Shown here: piece after piece, positions 53,216 through 63,562 of the stretch
How the letters are laid out: each line of letters starts with the position of its first letter
How positions within the stretch are numbered: the first letter of the stretch is position 1
Assembly: GCF_032854445.1 (NCBI RefSeq)
Contig: NC_088304.1
Span: 20,845,704 to 20,909,703, forward strand
Reading direction: 5' to 3'
DNA from: Liolophura sinensis
Lineage: Eukaryota; Mollusca; Polyplacophora; Chitonida; Chitonidae
DNA length: 64,000 nucleotides
Translations under genes and position numbers: made by a program
The notes under the pieces: model-generated
Told to the model about the DNA's origin: nothing
Databases searched by the model: none
Seen by the model: only the letters and a program-made list of their open reading frames with translations

Positions 53216-54250
53216 CTATATATATGATTACTTATCATTGCAATCGTTTGATAGAGATTCGTGAATAACAAGTTTGTAAATTTGAGTGTGTCTCAAATTT
53301 ACCCCACATGTTCTCAGGTTAACAAAGACTGCGTGTAAAAGGCGAATAAGGTATTTAAAATCTAATCATATCTCTTAAAAAAACCATAACGCATTGTTCC
53401 GCTAGTTACACTCAATAACAGAAAGTTTCCTACAAGTATGATGTTTACACTGTATTCACAATGCATTTGACTATGGTAGTTGCGTTTGACCATGCCTTTT
53501 CGTAAAGCTGAATTACAGAGCTCGAAATAATCTTCTACAGGTATAACAAGTGTATTCTGCCATCGTAAAGTTATACATCATTTAGGAATTTTCAACGGTG
53601 AATTTGTATGTCAAAATATTCTTGACCGCTAACAAAAGCGAGTGACAATATTAATACTGTCTACATTAACGCCGGCTTTTTGTGACGGCAGTATATGCAA
53701 TCTCTTTTACAGGTATGGTTCTCAACGGGTTTTCATACATAACTGTTTGTACAACGGGTAGTCTAGAATATTTCCCACGTGGCACGTTCGGCTCTGTATG
53801 GAACAAAGGATCAAGCTAAAGATATCTCTGAATTCTAAGTAGACAGTAAACATTGCATCATTGTTTGTAAGGTGTTTAAGTGTTTAATACTTAAGCCGAA
53901 GATACATTTGTCAGAAAACTGGGCCCAGTTTCACAAGGCATCCTTTGGCATTTATTTATCGTACATTTGTCGTATTATATTTTGTACGTCACCATTCCTG
54001 TCCCATTGTCCTACATGTGCGGCTGTTATATAGTTACGACATCTTAGTGAAACTGGGCGCAGTATTCCTGGAAGGCAGATACCTGCTAAGCGAAAACCAG
54101 CCATCCCATATTATAGCATTACAAAAACGCGGATATATTTTATGTGCTATTCTTGGATACCGATAAACGCTATAAAAGGCATTCGCTAATTTATTGATTT
54201 TTTTAAAATTTGATTGTTACTCAAGAGTTATCGCAAAAAGAATCACGCAA
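53216..54250. other. No gene recognised
   Basis: AT-rich sequence ending at a poly-G tract (54256-54277). No exon was supported. Confidence 0.4.
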
Positions 54251-54279
54251 CATGAGGGGGGTGGGGGGGGGGGGGGGTG

Positions 54280-54400
54280 ACAGTCAACAGTTTTCAATGA
54301 TTTTGAAAAAACACAAAGAATATTCTAGGCGAAGGAGTGAAATCGGTATTAAAATCGTGTATCATGCCAGTGTGTAAATTGTCTCAGTTGCGCTTTGACT
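54280..54400 (+). repeat. Dispersed repeat R3 copy
   Basis: GTCAACAGTTTTCAATGATT, ATATTCTAGGCGAAGGAGTG and AAATCGGTATTAAAATCGTG match 10440-10560 with similar spacing. Confidence 0.55.
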
Positions 54401-54899
54401 GCTACTGTCTATATCCTTTGACGATCCAATTGAACACGCAGTGCCTAGCTCCAAATTGAGCGGACACAAACATGAGGTAGAGTGCCAGAGACTCCAGATC
54501 CATATTTACTTACAAAAGAATTATACCTCATTTTAAAACTTACGAAACTTTTAGAATGATGGCATTTGGTTGAACATCGTTGACACACCAGTTTTTGCAA
54601 TAATGACTTGTGACGCTGATGGAATTCGTCACACAACTCACATGATCTAACAAATGCTACAAGGCGAAGTAACTGACGTACGTCACCAACATTTGGCACG
54701 TTAATGATGAAGGACCCAAACGTAACATACATGTATAGGCTTCAAATTAGGGAAGACAAGATGTGTTCGAGTGAATGAGTGCTTATGGTTTAACCTGGTT
54801 CTTCACAATTCTGTTATGTCATGTGACTACGAAGGAGTGCCTAGAGTGCATGTACGTGTAATATGTCTCTTTCTTGCACTTACTAATTTACCATATACT

Positions 54900-55060
54900 T
54901 TTATTTCCATAAGCCAACACTATAGAGAGAAAACAGCGACCACAGTGATAATTTGCAAATGGTCACATTTAAATGGTGAAATTTTTGACAGTTTACTTCA
55001 TTTAGGGTTTTATTCCAGCTGTTCGTGTAAAAGCTTTAATATATATATATTATAAGATTT
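54900..55060 (+). repeat. Dispersed repeat R2, diverged copy
   Basis: GAAAACAGCGACCACAGTGA, GATAATTTGCAAATGGTCAC and TTTAGGGTTTTATTCCAGCT. Confidence 0.55.
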
Positions 55061-55449
55061 AATATCTTTATTTTTAATATTCCTATTTCCGCTTACATTG
55101 TTGTTTAGTTGTTGTATTAGATTACTTACACTAAATCAATAACCACACAGGGTTAACTGAAAGTTATATATATCGAAATAGCGTGACAGCAACATGTCAG
55201 AGTCATAAAACTTTTATGCTTTTACACATTTGAATGGAAATATCTAAAATCAGTAATTAACAAGTAAGAGCGATCTTCATTCCATCAAAGGAGAACACAG
55301 CACTTAAAACTGTATACAAACTATATATTATGATAAAGGTCAATAGCTATAAATTAGAGAACTGCTGGAATCGCAGAATACAGAACCTTTGTAGAATATA
55401 AGAGATGTCAGTACAGTTAACTGTGACATTTGGCCACATACTTCCAGAT

Positions 55450-55745
55450 CAAAACGACTACAGCATAGAGAGTAAACACAATGCAGCGTTGACAGTGATA
55501 GTTGGCAGACATTCACATTTACATAGTAGAATCCTGCATTTTGACACTTTTGGGTTTTATCCAAGTCTTCGTGTAAACTTTTTAGCTGCGCAAAATAGCC
55601 ACAAAGACACAGGCAAAAACAGATAACCCCATTTTTTGAAAAATGACCCATCCGGATACCCTAAAGCAGAGTTAGGTAAAAAATATGCAGTGATCTTTAA
55701 TGAAACTGGGTAGGCGTGACTGGTTTAGAAATTGTGAACTGAAAT
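55450..55745 (+). repeat. Dispersed repeat R2, long copy
   Basis: ACGACTACAGCATAGAGAGT, TTGACAGTGATAGTTGGCAG, TTTTGGGTTTTATCCAAGTC, GAGTTAGGTAAAAAATATGC and GCGTGACTGGTTTAGAAATT, in R2 order. Confidence 0.6.
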
Positions 55746-56617
55746 ATTATTTGTTTTCAGTTTCTAAATAATCACAATTTTTAAAGACATCTGTGATAGT
55801 GAACAGATAAATTTGCATAAAATTCCTGTAAACCGACTGAAAATGCATCCCTTACGGCAGCCGAGAATTGCGAATCCTAATAAGCTATAACCTGTATGCC
55901 ATGCTGAAATATTTCAGCCAAAAAAATTGAGTATAGTGGTAAAATAAATTTATATTTGCTCGATAGAAAGCATTCGATAATAATATTTGATAGATCGCAG
56001 ACAATAATTTTGGCGATATGATTTTGAAAAAGCGTGTGAGAGAAAAGCTGTTGAGCTCGAGTGACAGACTGGCGTAGGCTTTGATGACAAATCTTTAGAC
56101 AGAAAATACTTACCTCCTAGCCCTAGCCTCCTGGACGCTCTGTTCACATTTACCGACAAGAGAATTATACTTATTGTAAAACTTATGAAATTTGGAGTGA
56201 AGGCGTTTGATAGTTTAACCTTGACACACTAGTTTTCGCAGTAATAGCTTGTAACGTTGATTGAAATCGCCACACGCTGCTTCACTGCGTAATACGCTGA
56301 CTTGTCACACTCTGTGAAAACTGTTTACATTGCTTCTCTTCGAATGACTCGGTCCTGATTTTGTATTTATATACCTTCTTAATCCTTTGGTGTTTGGTAG
56401 TTTATGGTTAACATCGTTTTGGGAATTGACCCTGTTCTTGAACTCGAACGCCCCTTTTGCTCGGCGGCATGGTTAGTAAATCTACGGCACAAGCACAACG
56501 CTCTGTCAAGGATAACGTGCAAGTCAGATGAGGACACCATGTACTGCACCAAGTTATAACTACTTACATGTACATACATTGAATCAATGTATACAACTTC
56601 TTCTTTTAAGGTTTTAG

Positions 56618-56886
56618 GTCTCCGGCCGTAAGTGGAAAGGTCTTGCAGCAACCTGCGGATGGTTGTGGCTTTTCCCCGGGCTCTGCCCGGTTTCCTCCCA
56701 CCATAATGCTGGCCGCCGTAGTATAAGTGCAATATTCTTGAGGACGGCGTAAAACACCAATCAAGTAAATTAATGAATAAATAAATATATAAATAAATAA
56801 ATGAATAAATAAATATATAAATAAAAAAATAAATGAATAAATAAAAAAATAAATACATAAATATATAACTAAATAAATAAATTTAA
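56618..56886 (+). repeat. V-SINE-like copy, 5' truncated, with a long AAATA tail
   Basis: It begins at TCTCCGGCCGTAAGTGGAAA and ends ACGGCGTAAAACACCAATCA, followed by more than 110 bp of AAATAAATA-like tail, the longest in the window. Confidence 0.85.
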
Positions 56887-57064
56887 GGTTTTAGGTGTGA
56901 CTCGCCCCAGAACTAAATCTAGATCTCTCGCCCCTGAAGCCGACGCTTTGAGGAGAACCGGTTTTAGACCTTGAAAATTTATGCTTGGGGATTCATGCAC
57001 TACCTATGTAATAAAAGCACATGTTCAATGTAATTTGGACATTCCTATGCTTCTTCCTAAAAAA

Positions 57065-57194
57065 ATATGGTCAGGTGGTCGTTTGGTGAAGATCGATTCC
57101 ATGGTAGAAGCGGATGTTATTCGACAGTTGATGGCGAACACAGACCATCCGGATGAGTATGGTTCCTTTACTGGGGCGACAGACTTGAGGACTG
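57065..57194 (+). pseudogene. Lectin paralogue, partial first lectin exon
   Basis: It reads GGRLVKIDSMVEADVIRQLM then ANTDHPDEYGSFTGATDLR. It aligns without gaps over 40 residues with the GGYLLQINSQTE...GARDRRD part of the intact gene. The position of the donor has AT instead of GT. Confidence 0.8.
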
Positions 57195-57589
57195 ATACAT
57201 GTAATACTTGCTTGTTATTTAATAAGAGAGATTTGGTACTCACGATGATGTTAGGTATGCTTTGGTATGGATAAATACATGTACTTCAATTACCTTGGCT
57301 TCTTCGATACATCTAGCCTGTTAGTGACTAAAGATATGGCAAACGAAACCATGAAAAGTGAATTAAACGTTCTTTTGACTGTTAAAGTCGTACACAAATT
57401 TTAAAATGGATACCTATGTCATGTATGTGTTAAAGATCCGTTGTGTTTGCACGTACAAGTTTATAACAGCAACATTTTCCTTTATGTTAAAATAGCGATT
57501 CTTGACGGCTTATGTACATCACTTTGTGACAATTGCTCGTTTCAATAGCAGTAAAGGCGATTCATCAGGTATTTTTGGTAACTTACAAG

Positions 57590-57793
57590 AAACCCAGTTC
57601 GTGTGGAATGATGGTACGAACGCCGACAGTTATCTCCCCTAGTCGAAAATCGAGCCGAACAACGCGAAGGGCTATGAGCACAGTGTCATCACGCACAACA
57701 GATATTTATGACAGAAAAACTCACCGCCTCTGGCCGATTACATGCCCGTCGATATTCCTTGTCATAGGGAACATTACTTTGTCTGCGAAGGAG
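57590..57793 (+). pseudogene. Lectin paralogue, second lectin exon with two stops
   Basis: It begins after TTACAAG and reads FVWNDGTNADSYLP, stop, then KIEPNNAKGYEHSVIT, NRYL, stop, and ADYMPVDIPCHREHYFVCEG. It is one codon shorter than the intact exon, in frame, with the same donor G|GTATCT. The first stop replaces the Trp of LPW (TGG to TAG), and EDC has become EHS, removing one disulfide cysteine. Confidence 0.85.
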
Positions 57794-58499
57794 GTATCTT
57801 GTTGTTAAATATTTATTGTTTCATGTGTCGATTACCATAGAGTCGATTGAGTTCTTTATTTGTTGCCTACTTTGTCCAAAAATTGGTATTTTATGACCAG
57901 CTGTCGTCTGTTTTTTTCCAAACACAATTTAAGTCCAGATCGATTCATTAGAATTACACGTGTAATAAATGACCATGAGGACAGGCACATTCTGTGTACC
58001 TGTTATACATCAGTAGGCATCCTTTAAAATGTGCCTGTCCAAAATTACGACAAAAAGATGTCTTTTTTTCGGGTGCTGTCTTCAGTATTATGGCAAAAAT
58101 GATCCTCAAACATTCTGGACGAGTAACACATATATGCGTTCTAAAAGCGAAGCGTGCAGTGTATACCTGTAGGTGTTATTATTGTCTCCTTGTGTTAAAG
58201 TCGCTATTTAGCGAATGATTATGGTTACGTTGGACATTACGGTTTTTTAAACTGTCACGCAATCACGTCCCCATTGCTCAGCAGGCATAAGCTGCCTGAA
58301 AACCTTCGTTAATCGTAAATTAATTCAAGTTAGTTTCCAATGACACCTGAGAACAATCATACAAAAAGGTTGAAAACAGCATCTGTTGGTCATCGTGTTT
58401 ACGAGGGTATATGTACCAAGTCTGTCTTGTTACCTATACATTCCTAATGTGCACGAAGGTCGTATGGTTACATTGTTGAGAAGACAATAGCAAGTGGAC

Positions 58500-58770
58500 G
58501 AAATACGCACGCTTGATTGGATTAGCAAGAACACCGACGACAGTGTGATAGTTTGACGGGTGGTTATAGCTAATCGGTAAAATTAGATTATTTTACCTTA
58601 TTTTGGATTTTACTCTAAGAGCCAGTAAGTAAAATAGTAACTACTTACTCGACCCTTAGCAGCATGCCTCAAAAAGAAATGGAGGCGCGGGGGAGGGGTG
58701 CAGAGATGTCACTGTGTGATGTTGTGGTGTTGGTTGTGATTGACACATTGTGTATATACTATTTCCTGTA
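58500..58770 (+). repeat. Dispersed repeat R2, diverged copy
   Basis: AGAACACCGACGACAGTGTG, ATTTTACCTTATTTTGGATT and AGATGTCACTGTGTGATGTT. It lies just before the PAN-like exon of the paralogue. Confidence 0.5.
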
Positions 58771-58803
58771 GCCTTTCTTCCATTTTTTTTTTTCTCCGTT
58801 AAG

Positions 58804-59039
58804 GTCTCGCCGACTCACGCATCTTTGAAACGGTGTCACATGACATAACGTACCCTCAGGCGAGCCTCGGATCATTTTCAAATGTCAGTCGAGTGCAATG
58901 TGCAGACTTATGTATCATGCGCATGTTATTCGGATATCGGGCAGGACAAAATGGCGGCGATTGTATCCTGCACAAGAAGCACTACAATAAACTGAGTTCA
59001 TCACCAAACGACCCTCCTGGAGTTCTTACCTTTGACTGA
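58804..59039 (+). CDS. Lectin paralogue, PAN/Apple-like exon
   Basis: An open exon of 78 codons plus stop after a pyrimidine-rich acceptor (TTTTTTTCTCCGTTAAG). It reads LADSRIFETVSHDITYPQAS, then VQCADLCIMRMLFGYRAGQN and DCILHKKHYN, ending TFD-stop. The central C-x-C of the intact copy is missing. A poly(A) signal follows at 59189. Confidence 0.65.
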
Positions 59040-59188
59040 GCCAAATTATATTAATAAGAAATAATACAACTATCGTTATTCAAGTTGTATGGTAGTTTTG
59101 GCAAATACTGATTAGGCCAGTCGTTCAGATTTTTCTGCTTTGTGCAGATAACTGAAGGACGACCAAACCAAGCACCGTTAACAATTCT

Positions 59189-59194
59189 AATAAA
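59189..59194 (+). terminator. Putative poly(A) signal of the lectin paralogue
   Basis: AATAAA 150 nt beyond the stop codon, with a second AATAAA about 11 nt further on. Confidence 0.45.
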
Positions 59195-59199
59195 GATAT

Positions 59200-60750
59200 T
59201 ATAATAAATCGCAATCGTGTCTCATTAGTTTTTGTGAGAATATCTTAAGAACTTGTACCGGACTGGAAATAGATACTGATATACCATTGACGGCCGTTTT
59301 AAAGTTTACGGAAAACCGAAAAACAATCTTCTCAAAACCAATTGGCTCATAAGAATGCAATGTGATATACAGTTATTACCGTACATCTCTAAAGATATCC
59401 CCTTTTTAATCAAGACGTGCCATTTTCAACTTTTTATCATATCCATGCGCATTCTATCATACAATAATGCAAAATTGACCTGATATGAGATAATTTTGTG
59501 CGGTAATCCAAATATGGTAAGGGTTTTTGGCGAACGTTTCAGGATTTTATCTCAGGTGAAAATCTGCAATGAAAACTCAAAAAAATCCCCAATTTGTATG
59601 TAGTTAACTATGCGAAATTCTACAGACCACAGTTTTGAGTTACATCCATACTGTTGTCTTCTACAGATTTTTGAATGGTGCACACTGACTTTAGGGTAAT
59701 AGTGTCACTTTACATGGAAATGACACATTGTCCTCTCACATTCACTTTACACAGGATCTTCCATACAGTGAAACATGCAGCGAATTTGTAACAGTGCACA
59801 TGTATTCTTTATGCGCTGTTCTAAACTATCAGCAGTTAATCCAAGTTTGCAATATATTAGTGCCGGCATCTGAAAACAATTCTTTGCTTTCTAAAGCATT
59901 GATAAATGCCGCCTAGCAATCCCTGTTTCAAGTCCAGTTCAATGCAATTCATTGTTACAGTTCTTTTTTTTTTTTTTACAATGGGATATTGGTATTACTT
60001 TCATCGCTGGATACATTGACTATAAGCGAAATTTACCTTACATTATGTGTTAATGTAAATAAAATCAGGTCTACACGTGAACCGAATGCAGTTGAAAAGA
60101 GTGCTGAATTAACATTTCAGATATGCAATGCCGTCAATAGTAAAGTTGATGTTAATGAATGTGTTTTTTTTCTTATTCCTTTAGGAGAAACGCCACTTAC
60201 CCATAGGCTACAGGAAGTGCCAGTGCCAATAAAGCTGCCAATGCTAACAGTGCATTCTACAGTAAGAGGTGTTAATGAGAACTATTAAAAAGATTTTCTA
60301 ACGTTCTTATCGTCTCGTCATTGACGATCCCTCGGACAAGATACAAGCTGGAATATTTCCCTGTTGTCACAGATCATTATTATTTGGACAAGTGGTTGTA
60401 TTTACCAGACTGAACGAAGGTTATCTCAGTTTAAGTGGACTGTGAATCACTGACGCTTCTGTTTCCCATATATACGAACATTCGATGCGCAATTCGCAGT
60501 TTCTTTGCCAAATAACCTTGTTGAAGTTTCCGGGTCGGAAACTAGATATCGGCCATGATTTTCATATTCTTACAAAAGACTGATTAATAACATCTGTTTA
60601 CCTTGGATACTGATAAATGACTGCCAACATCAGGGCGAAGTTACCGATTTCATCTCTATTTCAGGGGTTTATGTAAACTTCACCAGAAAATACAGTACGT
60701 CTTTTCTGCAGCTGATCGAACGCTTGCCTGTGTCACACCAGATCACTTCG
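59200..60750. other. No gene recognised
   Basis: Sequence downstream of the lectin paralogue, with no supported exon or clear repeat. Confidence 0.4.
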
Positions 60751-60758
60751 TAGAATAC

Positions 60759-60803
60759 ATGGGGAATGTAAGACCGTTTCTGAGGGCAATGCTACTGCTT
60801 CAG
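60759..60803 (+). CDS. Candidate signal-peptide exon of a further secreted protein
   Basis: MGNVRPFLRAMLLLQ followed by donor CAG|GTAAGT in phase 0. Length, start (MG), end (Q) and phase resemble the signal exons at 37993-38046 and 42858-42911, but the nucleotide sequence does not. No matching second exon was found before the window ends. Confidence 0.35.
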
Positions 60804-61189
60804 GTAAGTAAGAAAGCAGGACGAAGAAAGTGATTCGATGCATGTTATGCGAAAACGTACATAGGTCAATGCCGCTTTGGGATTGTCGTTGGATAGTTGA
60901 GTATCAGACGAAGAGGCCTATATAAAAATGTTGGCGCTATAAGAAGTCATTGGTAGACATCTAACTTTAGAAACGATATGACAGACTTATCAATAGCGTC
61001 TGTATGATCAAGAAATACAATAGGAGTAGCTCACTTTGAATAAATGAGCATGGGTTAACGGCACTTCTGCAGTTTTGCAGCATATCGTGACGATATTATT
61101 GAACAAGTTGACAGTTTTAAAAATCTGGGCATATACCCTAAATAGGAAGCTCAATAGAATAGCACATATTGATTACCTATGAGCTTGTG

Positions 61190-61440
61190 GTTTAACGCCC
61201 TACTCAACAATTGTTATGACGACGAAGGAATTCTGAGAGCGCATGTAATGTGCCTCCTTGTTACAGAACGTATTTCCACCGCTGTTTTTCCTAGTTCTGC
61301 TTCACTGAGAGGCCTAACCGAAGGCAAGTAAGCCGCCCCGCCCGAGTCATTATACTGATACGGGTTAACCAGTCCTTGCACTATCCCCTTCAAGGTGAAC
61401 GCCAAGCGAGGAAGTTACTACTTCCTCTTTTAAGTCCTTA
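61190..61440 (-). repeat. Second-family SINE copy
   Basis: Minus orientation: CTTCCTCGCTTGGCGTTCAC, AACAAGGAGGCACATTACAT then GCGCTCTCAGAATTCCTTCG, and ACAATTGTTGAGTAGGGCGT with TTAAACC at the end. Confidence 0.65.
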
Positions 61441-62107
61441 GGAAAAGTTCGCATTAGTCACTTTAGCATTATAGACACAGCGTTGCTACAACAGCCAAAG
61501 TTGTTTAACAGAATTAGTCAAAATACAACAGAAAAAACACTGCTCGTTATACTTAGCTTAAATGTACAAACTATTATCAAAGTCGTGAAAACCACCATAT
61601 GATATTTACATAGCTGCAAAAGGGATTATCTACAGAATAAACCCGGCAGGGGAAGCAACATTGTACGTCTGGAACATACGTGTTTTGGTTACGGTCATAA
61701 CCCTGACCCGCTCAAGTACATAGTTGTGACTCAAGCTAAGAAAAATCGGGTTTTCGCCCATAATATTTCTTCGAAAAATGGAGGTACGGATACAGTGTTC
61801 CAGTCTTCAGGGACAATAATAATACCCAGTAACGTACAGGGGAATATCAACAGTGTGTTACAATGAAACCAGTATTTCTTCCTTTGGCATCTTTGCTGGT
61901 TCTTTGTTGTCATTTTCAATCAGAAAAGTATTTTTTCAAACTTCAAAACAGTTTGTTCATTTTAATTGTATTCCTGAACTACTGGCGTTAAGTTTTGACA
62001 ACCATCATGAAGATATATTTGTGTGCAGAATCATATTTATCCAAACACTCTCCAAAATGAGGAAGGCAAGTACACAGTGCCATGTCAAGAAGTAATAAAC
62101 TTTTTAG

Positions 62108-62524
62108 TCACAGTGAAAAGACAATGTACCCCAAGGAGGTGTTGCTATAATGCCTGATATCCGGAAAAAGGGTTTCAGAGCCTGTTGGTTGTGCCCTATC
62201 CACCAGGTTCCACCAGTCATAGTTGGGATAAATCTTTTGACACTCAGGGCCCGGGCACCAGTTCTTAATAATCCCCCAAGCACTGCTTTGATAAAACAAA
62301 TATATGTCCAACAGAGGATTGTTCAGTTTATTATACATCTTGACTTCGTACATTGCTCCTTTTTGAATGCTTCAGGCGCTGTGCAACACAGTTTGTGACT
62401 GGTATCTTTGGTTGATTTGCTACAAGTTGAGTATTAACACAGTTACGCACAATCTGCATTACAGCTGCACCGTCACTAGCCACCACAATTCCACGGGATC
62501 CAAATTGTACTGTTCCTTGAAAGC
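62108..62524 (-). CDS. Unrecognised coding-like segment, possibly a terminal exon with a frameshift
   Basis: After an acceptor (CCATTTTTTAG) at 62525 the minus strand reads GFQGTVQFGSRGIVVASDGA, then AVMQIVRNCVNTQL, and stays open about 65 codons. A second open frame (from 62353) reads YEVKMYNKLNNPLLDIYLFY, then SAWGIIKNWCPGPECQKIYP and NYDWWNLVD, ending at 62108. The composition is protein-like, with several Cys and Trp, and the two frames would join with one shift. I do not recognise the family. It may be a broken exon or two unrelated frames. Confidence 0.35.
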
Positions 62525-62574
62525 CTAAAAAATGGGAATAAAGCAGTTATCAACAGCAGCTCTCTGAACTGTCT

Positions 62575-62690
62575 ACACTAAGAGTAAATCATTATGGCTT
62601 AACACCACATCGGCAATATCTCAGCCATACTGTGGCGAGAACAAGTTAAAAACACGAGGCGGTGCAGATTTTCGATAATACTAGTGAAAA
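62575..62690 (+). repeat. Repeat sharing the 'ggcttaacgccacatcggc' block
   Basis: TTATGGCTTAACACCACATC then GGCAATATCTCAGCCATACT and GTGGCGAGAACAAG match the end of block B (39520-39560). Similar blocks are common in molluscan SINE tails. Confidence 0.55.
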
Positions 62691-62788
62691 CATCTAATAT
62701 AAAACTAAAATGTTTGGACATGTATAAAACCAGATAAAAACCAAATCAGTTAAAACTCCAAATGTTGTAGTAAAAGCCAATCATATCT

Positions 62789-63558
62789 GTTACGACCTAA
62801 ACTGTCTGTATTATGAACAGATGGCTTGTTTGAAATACACGATAGTCTAGCTGCACAAAAAAGTAACCAAAACCAGCAGATTTTATTTTACAACAATTTA
62901 TTAGGTTCAACAAGAATAGATAACAAGACTTTTACAAATACTAAAGTACTTAAGTGTAACAAGACAGGATAGCAGTATCTATACAAATACTAAAGTACTT
63001 ACATGTGCAACGGCGTCAAGTCCAAACGGACGCATATATTCCACAATGCTGAAAACCATACAGACATAAATGCATGGAGGCAACATTCATAAAAGGGAAA
63101 ATCCACAGTATAACTGAGTGTATGACGAAATATACACAAAATTCCACAGACAGGGTGCATGTACTAATAAGCACTGTGTACACAAGAGCAGAAATTAAAT
63201 ATACAAGTTCAGACTGAACAAGTGCTTGGTGGAGATAGGATATAACAAAGCCAGAGGCTATAGAGACACCAACATTCAGCACACAAGAGGCCTACTAAAG
63301 TAATACACAGCGAAAGTATCCAAAACTCTCAACAATTCTCCTTTCTCCCCCTTTGACCTGCTTTCATAGGCCTTATACAGACTGGTGGAATTTTCTAGAA
63401 TAAGAAAATTCCTGAACACTTGTTGTAAACAAATTAGGCCCCTAACTGAGGGTATTCTGGAACATTCTAAGGCAGAGGGAGACAGCAAGCCCTGAACTCA
63501 GCATATGTAAACTGTGGCAAGCTAAATTTAGAAGCTGACGGCAGTTGTTCACATAGCA
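62789..63558 (-). mobile_element. Solo LTR-like element, copy 3 (770 bp)
   Basis: TGTTACGACCTAAACTG ... GTTGTTCACATAGCA in window order, flanked by TATC at 62785-62788 and 63559-63562. The shared hydrophobic frame is split by a shift near 63280 (63488-63276 and 63282-63016). Confidence 0.8.
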
Positions 63559-63562
63559 TATC

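Larger units (their letters stand above)
42858..59039 (+). pseudogene. Decayed paralogue of the lectin-PAN gene
   Basis: Four plus-strand pieces follow the exon order of the minus-strand gene: signal exon 42858-42911, lectin part 1 57065-57194, lectin part 2 57590-57793 and PAN-like 58804-59039. The first lectin exon lacks its beginning (nothing like CYETTGNCYY was found) and its donor GT is changed to AT. The second lectin exon has in-frame TAG (57640) and TGA (57709). The signal and PAN-like exons are open with intact borders. The first intron would be about 14 kb, filled with repeats, against 2 kb in the intact gene. That all pieces were once one gene is inferred from order and phase. Confidence 0.75.

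Noticed and set aside
54445-54732. 95-codon Cys-containing minus-strand frame (FVRSCELCDEFHQRHKSLLQ)
   Set aside because: A diverged version of the same sequence occurs at 56150-56300 without an open frame, so it is more likely a dispersed repeat than a zinc-binding protein.
56379-56858. 159-codon minus-strand frame with a Tyr/Ile/Phe-rich start
   Set aside because: The start is the AAATA-rich SINE tail read in reverse and the middle is the SINE itself.
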